Made by a program: the position numbers and the translations under genes
Source of the DNA: Wyeomyia smithii
Taxonomy: Eukaryota > Arthropoda > Insecta > Diptera > Culicidae
Direction of reading: 5' to 3'
Length of the DNA stretch: 64,000 nucleotides
Assembly (NCBI RefSeq): GCF_029784165.1
Contig: NC_073696.1
Span: 105,732,665 to 105,796,664 of the forward strand
The notes under the pieces: generated by a model
Seen by the model: only the letters and a program-made list of their open reading frames with translations
Database searches by the model: none
What the model was told of the DNA's origin: nothing
Shown: positions 58,400-64,000 of the stretch, piece by piece
Layout of the letters: each line of letters begins with the position of its first letter
Position numbering within the stretch: position 1 is the stretch's first letter

Positions 58400-59516
58400 T
58401 TGAAAAAACGTACAAAAATTTAATTTTGCCGAGAAAACATGATATAGTGTGGATGGGAACGGGAGAGCTGATAAAAAAAATTAACTCAAAGTTTGACTTC
58501 TGAACAATCTGTGTGATCAATGTTCCACACCCAGTTTTTTTTCATAAACCGCACTTGAACACTCTCTCAGCTGAAACAAGTATTGATTTAAAAAAGAGAA
58601 TTTTTATCAAAAACGTCATAGAACCTAGGAAAAAGTTGAAAATATGCTTAAAGTATGTTCGGCAGAATGATGTATTTCTCAAATATGAAAAAATGTCTAG
58701 GACATAGTAGGCCTCTTAAATCACACCCCAAAAAGTTAATTGGTATTTGTTTTTTTAGACATTTCGAGAATGTGCGTTTATGAAACTACCTGTATGTGGT
58801 AGAACCAAAGTGTCTTCAGCAAAATTTTTCTACATAAAATTACCTACAACTTTGCTAGAGATTTCACTTTGATTTGATAAATAATAAACTAAATAAAATG
58901 ATCATCTCACTTTTAGGCAGATTAATCAAGAATCTATTTGCATCAAAAGTTTCTCCTTAAGATATAAACAAAATTTTTCAAATACACTATAGCATTTAAA
59001 TGGCATTTTTACACTCAAAAGGTTGAAGATCACGTTTTAAACCACTACGTAATGTGCATTTCTGGGCCACTTCTATGTGTAATGAAAAATTAGTTCAAAC
59101 GGTCATTTTAAAATTCAACGAGAAAAATGCATGTTTCGAAATCCTAAGGAACGGAGAAATAATTGAAAAAGATCTCAATCCGTAAGCAGATATTCATGGT
59201 TCTTATTCATTGAACCAAAAATTAAAATTGAACCAAGAAAAAAAAAGGAAGTATTTTCGATACAAAAATGTGTATGTTTGTAAATAAATGGTAAATAAAA
59301 ACTAGTAATAATAACATAATGGCTTGATTTTTTTTTAATTTTTAATGCTCTAGACTACCTTTTTTTTGACGCGACTGAAAGGCTCCAAAAAAGCAAAAAA
59401 ATGTGATTTGAATTGTCGGTTCACACTTATAGTTGGATACTATTTCCAAAATAAACTATACATAGACAAAAGACAACAAAATAAAGTGTTTGAAGCCCTA
59501 TTGTTGAAAATGTTCC
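58400..59516. other. interior of the TA element, no gene
   Basis: AT-rich; the stretch 58780-58860 (GTCTTCAGCAAAATTTTTCT, CAACTTTGCTAGAG) looks like dispersed repeat sequence. No frame with motifs. Confidence 0.4.
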
Positions 59517-59615
59517 ATGATTCGATATAAGGTACAATTCGATATAAAGTACAAATCAAAATTCGAAATGTACCTTATATCGAAGTTTGCCTGTAACAGT
59601 TTGCATTTTGTGAAG

Positions 59616-60431
59616 ATGAATAAAGTGAAAATGGAATACACCAAGCCCAAATGCTGTAAACCCTTTCCTGATCATCGATGCTCATCAAGCTTACGCATAT
59701 TAAACGAAAACGTTATTGCAAAATTGAAAATATTGAACAGTCAAGCTCATTTTAATACGTCTTTAACAATTTGTGATTCGTGTAGTTATTGGAATGATAG
59801 TCAAGTCACCATTCATCCCTTCGTTGTTTACTATTCAGAATCTGGAACACTTAAGAATATCAGCTTCATCATAATATTGGAAGTACTCCATCATGATACT
59901 GTTGCGGTTCAGGTGTTCATTGCCAAATTAATGGGTTTTTTGAAAACAACAATAGAGTTTAAAAAAGCGATATTATTGTCTGATGGAGCTGCCTCACAAT
60001 ATAAAAATAGAAAAAACTTTGCAAGTCTTTTCAAGTTCGAAACAAAATATAACGTCGATGCAGAGTGGCATTTTTTTTGTGACTTCTCATGGTAAAGGCC
60101 CATGCGATGCAATTGGTGGCATATTCAAACGAATGGCAGGAAATGCAAGTTTAACTAATGAACATGAACATTCCATTACAAGCGCAAAAGAATTGTATGA
60201 TTGGTCTAATCAGAAAAGTAATAAAAATTCATCAAAAGTGTCATTTAGTTGGGTATCATATGAAAAATATGAACAAGGAGTAACATAATGAAGCAATATT
60301 TTCAAAAATCTATAATAATAGCTGCCACACAAAAGTATAACTCTTTTGTTCCGATTTCAGAAAATAAGATACAAACGAAGCTGTTTTCAAAAGATGACGA
60401 TTCATTTACTTATGATGTATATAAAATATAA
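59616..60431 (+). pseudogene. unknown protein with SDGAASQYKN and SHGKGPCD motifs, frameshifted
   Basis: ATG at 59616, TAA at 60429. Two single-base frameshifts: one extra T in the 8-T run 60071-60078, and one base lost near 60287. Motifs along the path: HRCSSSLR with a CDSC pair, ILLSDGAASQYKNRKNF, AEWHF, SHGKGPCDAIGG, ELYDWS, FVPISENKIQTK. The Asp in SDGA and the HGKGPCD block look like conserved catalytic or metal-binding sites and the layout recalls an RNase-H-fold (transposase-like) core. Similar words occur in many uncharacterised invertebrate proteins, as far as I remember. No family name can be given. It lies beside the right arm of a 410-bp inverted repeat. Confidence 0.6.
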
Positions 60432-60549
60432 GGTGAAACTAGTTCTGTAAAGTATCTATGTCATAAAAAATATTTTCCTAAGATAATAAAACTCGAAAAT
60501 AAATATTTGATTCTTATATATATTTATATCACTTAGAACATTTAACTCT

Positions 60550-60985
60550 TTACTTGAGAACCGTTCGCCCAATCGTTTTGTTGTCAAAGAATGAATTGTA
60601 TATTTTTGATCAAGCATTCCAATGACCGTATGGTTTTTGCTGGAGAACCATAGACAAATTAAGAAAAACGTGTATTTTCCTAAATAATTATAATTTTTCG
60701 AGCTTAAATTAGAAATAACTCGAAAACCAATGCCTTTAGAATGTTTACTACCAAGAGCTTTTTGATTCAAAATTACTCTCTGTATTTTTTGAAATCATCA
60801 GAATACAAATATTTTGAAAAATGTTTGAATTAGAATTTTCATAAAAAAATCAATCTGCCATAAAAAAATTATTTTTCATTCCTCCATCCTGGACTTTTTT
60901 TTAAAAGTTGCGTATTAACTTCAAGTTTCTTAAAAAAAAAATAAAAAAAAATTCAACTCTTTTTTTTTTAAATTGAAATTAAAAA
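60550..60985 (-). repeat. long inverted repeat, right arm
   Basis: Partner of 57395-57805 in opposite orientation. Outer homology fades in the A/T-rich stretch around 60985; no target duplication could be fixed there. Confidence 0.85.
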
Positions 60986-61308
60986 AAAATTTTATCTCAA
61001 TAATACGGGAGATAAGGCTATGAGAAAAAGAGTAGAAAAAATGGAGACTGTAAAATCGAGTCTGAATTGTAACACTAGAACGAATGATAAAACTTTAATA
61101 AATCGTCAGTGCAGCTGGTGTTAGAAGTAAGCACTAAATAAAACGTGTAGACAAGAGTCATTTTCGTTTTCATGGCTTTCCGTCGCACAGTGTCACAGCC
61201 AATCTGCCAACGTTATCATTTTCAGCAGCAGTCAAAATTTCACCTGTGAAAAAACTACTCTCATAAACGGATTCTTTGATAAGGCGAACAAAAATTGTTA
61301 CCATCCCG
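60986..61308. other. no gene recognised
   Basis: If 61309-61603 is a real exon, this would include its 3' UTR on the - strand. No poly(A) signal in a convincing place. Confidence 0.35.
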
Positions 61309-61603
61309 TCAAAACTTTATAGTCTTCTCTAGCACCAATCTGAGGTTGCCTTCAAAAGTATTTTCCTTTGCAAGGATTGTTGAAAACTCTCCAGACTGCG
61401 CTATCACACTCCGAATCACTTTAGTCGGTTGGGGCGGGATAAACTTTTGCTCCTTGTGCCGATAGTAGCAAACCACAGTTCGGCAATCAACTTGCTCGGT
61501 TAGTTTAACGTTACAAACCACAGGAGATGCATCCTCGCGGCAACAGGGGCAGAGGGAAAAAGTTTTTTTGGTTAAATTTCTCACTTCTTTCAAGATACTC
61601 TAA
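61309..61603 (-). CDS. hypothetical exon, Cys-rich protein C terminus
   Basis: Open from a plausible acceptor (TTTTTATGTTAG read on the - strand, ending 61604) to TGA at 61309-61311, about 97 codons. It encodes LCPCCRED, then VVCNVKL, VDCRTVVCYYRHKEQKF and ILAKENTFEGNLRLVLEKTIKF. Composition is protein-like, with five to six Cys in the first half and a charged tail. I recognise no family. It could be a terminal exon of a host gene lying beyond the window or a TE remnant. The ATG at 61593 is possible but the acceptor reading is preferred. Confidence 0.4.
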
Positions 61604-61619
61604 CATAAAAATATAAACT

Positions 61620-63950
61620 TTTTAACAAGAAAAGTGAAACCTTATTGGGTATAAGTAGGCTGGTGTAGACACTGGTTAATATTAATAATTTTGCTTGAGA
61701 CTTCAATGTTCCCTATAAACATTTCAATTTTCAAATTATGTATCAATATTTTTCGCAATTTTAAAGTTTTTTCTCTGCAGCTTTTCAAAATGATAATGAA
61801 TCAGAAACCCGTCTCATGTTCCATAACCAATACCTTTCAGCATCCACTTACGTACTTGATTCAGACAAGTGAGTGGTCAGAGATAGAGAAAGGTTGATTT
61901 CAGGTGTTTCAATTTGACGGCACATAAACGAATGCCGGCCGACCGGTCGGACGAACACAGAAGCTCGGTTACTTTACTTTTTTTGTTGAATCATGCAATC
62001 GGGCAAGTCACCGCTGTTCAGTCTCTCTCTCTCTCAAAACTGGAATTGAACAAGGAGTTCCGACCGAGGCTCCATGCGGTGGTATGTTGTAGGCACTCCT
62101 GTAGCAACTTGTGATAAGAAGAAAGTACCTGTTACGTGAGAGGATATGTTGGATGTGCGATAACTTATGCTGCTCTACTTTCACTTTCGCTGGAAATGGA
62201 AATTTCTGCCGAAAAGAAACATTGTACAAGTTTGCACTGAATGAATACCTGAGCTTATTACCATAGCAGATGCAAGGAAAAGTTTCTAACCGAATGTGAG
62301 TTTCGTTAGAAAATTGGAATTGGATTATTTATCATCCAAGACCGATGCAAATATTTTTATTCGATTTATTGTATGGTAATGAAAGATAAACATTGTTCAA
62401 CTGCTACAGAATAATCCTTCTGATGACTTGTAAAACTGATATGTATAACTCTATTTTATAGCTAACTATTGAACGACGTGGTCATTGAAATAGTAAGGAA
62501 AGAGGTTGTCAAAAACCACAAAAAATCACGTAAAAAGGTTGAAAGGGAGACAGATGTTACGGAGCGAATCAAGCAGTCTATATTATTTCTGACTTTTATT
62601 TCAATATTTTCATCGAAAATCTTTCCATTGAATCAAGAATTATTATTTTTTTAATAGCAACGTTTTCACCTTTATGCAATTTGTTTGAAAAATAAATGTT
62701 TTCTCCTTTGGAAATTTGACCAAAATATTACCACGTGACTTAGGAACAGACCCGACGTTTAGATATGATTAGACTTCTACCGACATTTGGGAATATATTT
62801 TGGCCTGAGAAATCATTTTTGTAATTTTATTTTTCGCTTATGCAAGAAATTTGTTGATCGAGGATAAGAGTTCGCTATAATAACAATGATATTGTTTATA
62901 GTTCTAGATTTTTAGTCACTGTTAGTTATCTATCTAAAACAATTATTCCATCCTTTAAAATCGACTCTTGTGCTTTGTGCACCATTCGGAACGTTATGCA
63001 AACTCGCTTGCATGCATCAAAAGCCAACAGAACTCTAATTAGTACCAGAAGTAACAGCTTTGACTGTAACTTCCGAAAACTAATCCAAAACAAATGATAG
63101 AATGGTGCGAAGTTAGCCGAACAAACGGTGCACTATTCCACTTGAACTTACTCTGCTGAATGAACTGAATGTAGCCTACCCAATTTGTGACAGGCTCGTG
63201 AAAATAACTTTCACACGCCCATAACGGATGGCCATGTGTGTGACTGGTCGTCACGCGGTAGGGCGGTGGCAAGTGTCGCATGGATGGCTGGCAGAGCCAG
63301 AGCCGCAGAAAATAATGCTTGTGAATGTGAGCATAAATTTTCATGATATGTGATAACTGCATAAAACTCACTTCACCAGAGGTCCGCAGTATCGCGGCCC
63401 AACTGTGTGCTGCGTTGTGAATTCGGAAAGTAAGTCCGCATAAATATCATGCAGTTTATAACAATACCGGGATGCACATTACTACCGCATGGTCATACGA
63501 GTGGGGGCTTCCAAATAGCCTGATGAATATCGCAACGCGGAGGTGGGTGGAGTAAAAAACGAGGAATGCAGTTTATGGTGGATATTGTCACTGTTTCCAG
63601 GATACAACATAATAACATGCTCTGGCGGATTATGCAATGGTTCGTTACAGCCGAGGTCTAAATCGCCGGTGATAACTACACCAACCGGATTTTGTACATC
63701 AATTGAGCTAACAATAGAACACAGTCAACCAGTTGGTAGGTATGTGAAAATTCGAATTTATCAATTTTGGTAAATTTGACTCCCAAATAAAACTGACATG
63801 GACACATCAGCAGAAAATGCCCATGTTTGACTGATGCCAAGTCCGTTCTGGGGAGCGGGTATCAAACCGTCTATGCCTCACTGTTCCCAAATCGGAAGGG
63901 GATAGTCTCTGGTTACAGCCACTTCATTATATGCAAATTCGTCCACTCGG
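61620..63950. other. no gene recognised; probably single-copy
   Basis: No repeat shared with the rest of the window. Short frames at 62008-62229, 62469-62654, 63039-63371 and 63543-63773 have no motif and the first two overlap frames on the other strand. The (CT)n run near 62023 is minor. Confidence 0.35.
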
Positions 63951-63961
63951 GAATGGTCTCG

Positions 63962-63979
63962 TGATGATGATGATGATGC
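63962..63979 (+). repeat. (GAT)n microsatellite
   Basis: GATGATGATGATGATGAT near the window end. Confidence 0.9.
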
Positions 63980-64000
63980 AGAAGGGGAATGATGAGAATT

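Larger units (their letters stand above)
57999..59593. mobile_element. TA-flanked DNA element with CAGGCAAAC ends
   Basis: 24-bp perfect terminal inverted repeats starting CAGGCAAACTTCGATATAAG, flanked by TA (57997-57998, 59594-59595). Four to five more GATATAAGGTAC words sit inside the left end and two inside the right, probable transposase-binding arrays. No transposase frame in 1.6 kb. The CAGGCAAAC terminus with TA target suggests Tigger/pogo. It contains the MITE 58153-58317 and lies between the left arm of the long inverted repeat and the ORF at 59616. Confidence 0.85.

Noticed and set aside
1..64000. CRISPR array, bacterial operons or rRNA genes
   Set aside because: No regularly spaced identical repeats with unique spacers, and gene structure is eukaryotic throughout.

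Overview
This is a eukaryotic nuclear window, almost certainly a mosquito (Culicidae; an aedine such as Aedes is my best guess). The evidence is short GT-AG introns, moderate AT richness, and a dense mixture of insect retrotransposons (Ty3/gypsy, RTE, R1, Jockey/CR1-type and RNase-H-bearing LINEs) with many small DNA elements. I could not search a database, so the species is an inference. Repeats make up well over half of the window.

Only one ordinary host gene is clear: a coiled-coil protein on the + strand, seven exons from 10801 to 13502, with a poly(A) signal at 13708. It looks like the C-terminal ~700 residues of a CCDC170-like protein; its upstream exons were not found. A second possible host exon lies on the - strand at 61309-61603. 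The stretches 43490-45590, 54740-56490 and 61620-63950 show no repeat or gene that I recognise and may be single-copy.

Layout. 1-10.8 kb: repeat-rich; a Transib-like element with RSS-like ends (1594-2602) sits inside a LINE-like retroelement (1268-2898), followed by a hAT element with others nested in it (3416-4488) and four TIR elements. 13.9-19.85 kb: a three-layer nest, with a gypsy retrotransposon (14241-18846) inside a small element inside a hAT-like element. 20.16-23.31 kb: a TA-flanked element with a transposase-like remnant, itself invaded twice. 24-28.5 kb: hairpin and hAT elements and a decayed RTE LINE. 29-42.6 kb: a LINE whose ORF1 is split by a small element and by a second gypsy element (30298-34389), an RNase-H LINE tail joined to its end, and another LINE split by a 2.4-kb retroelement. 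42.7-54.7 kb: SINE, hAT, R1 fragment, a large tandem-repeat composite and a P-like element with a THAP-type fragment. 57.4-61 kb: a long inverted repeat flanking a broken ORF of unknown, possibly transposase-related, function, with further elements inside.

The mobile elements are nearly all broken or non-autonomous. Many insertion boundaries are proven by target-site duplications (TSDs) readable directly in the sequence, so order of insertion can be worked out.
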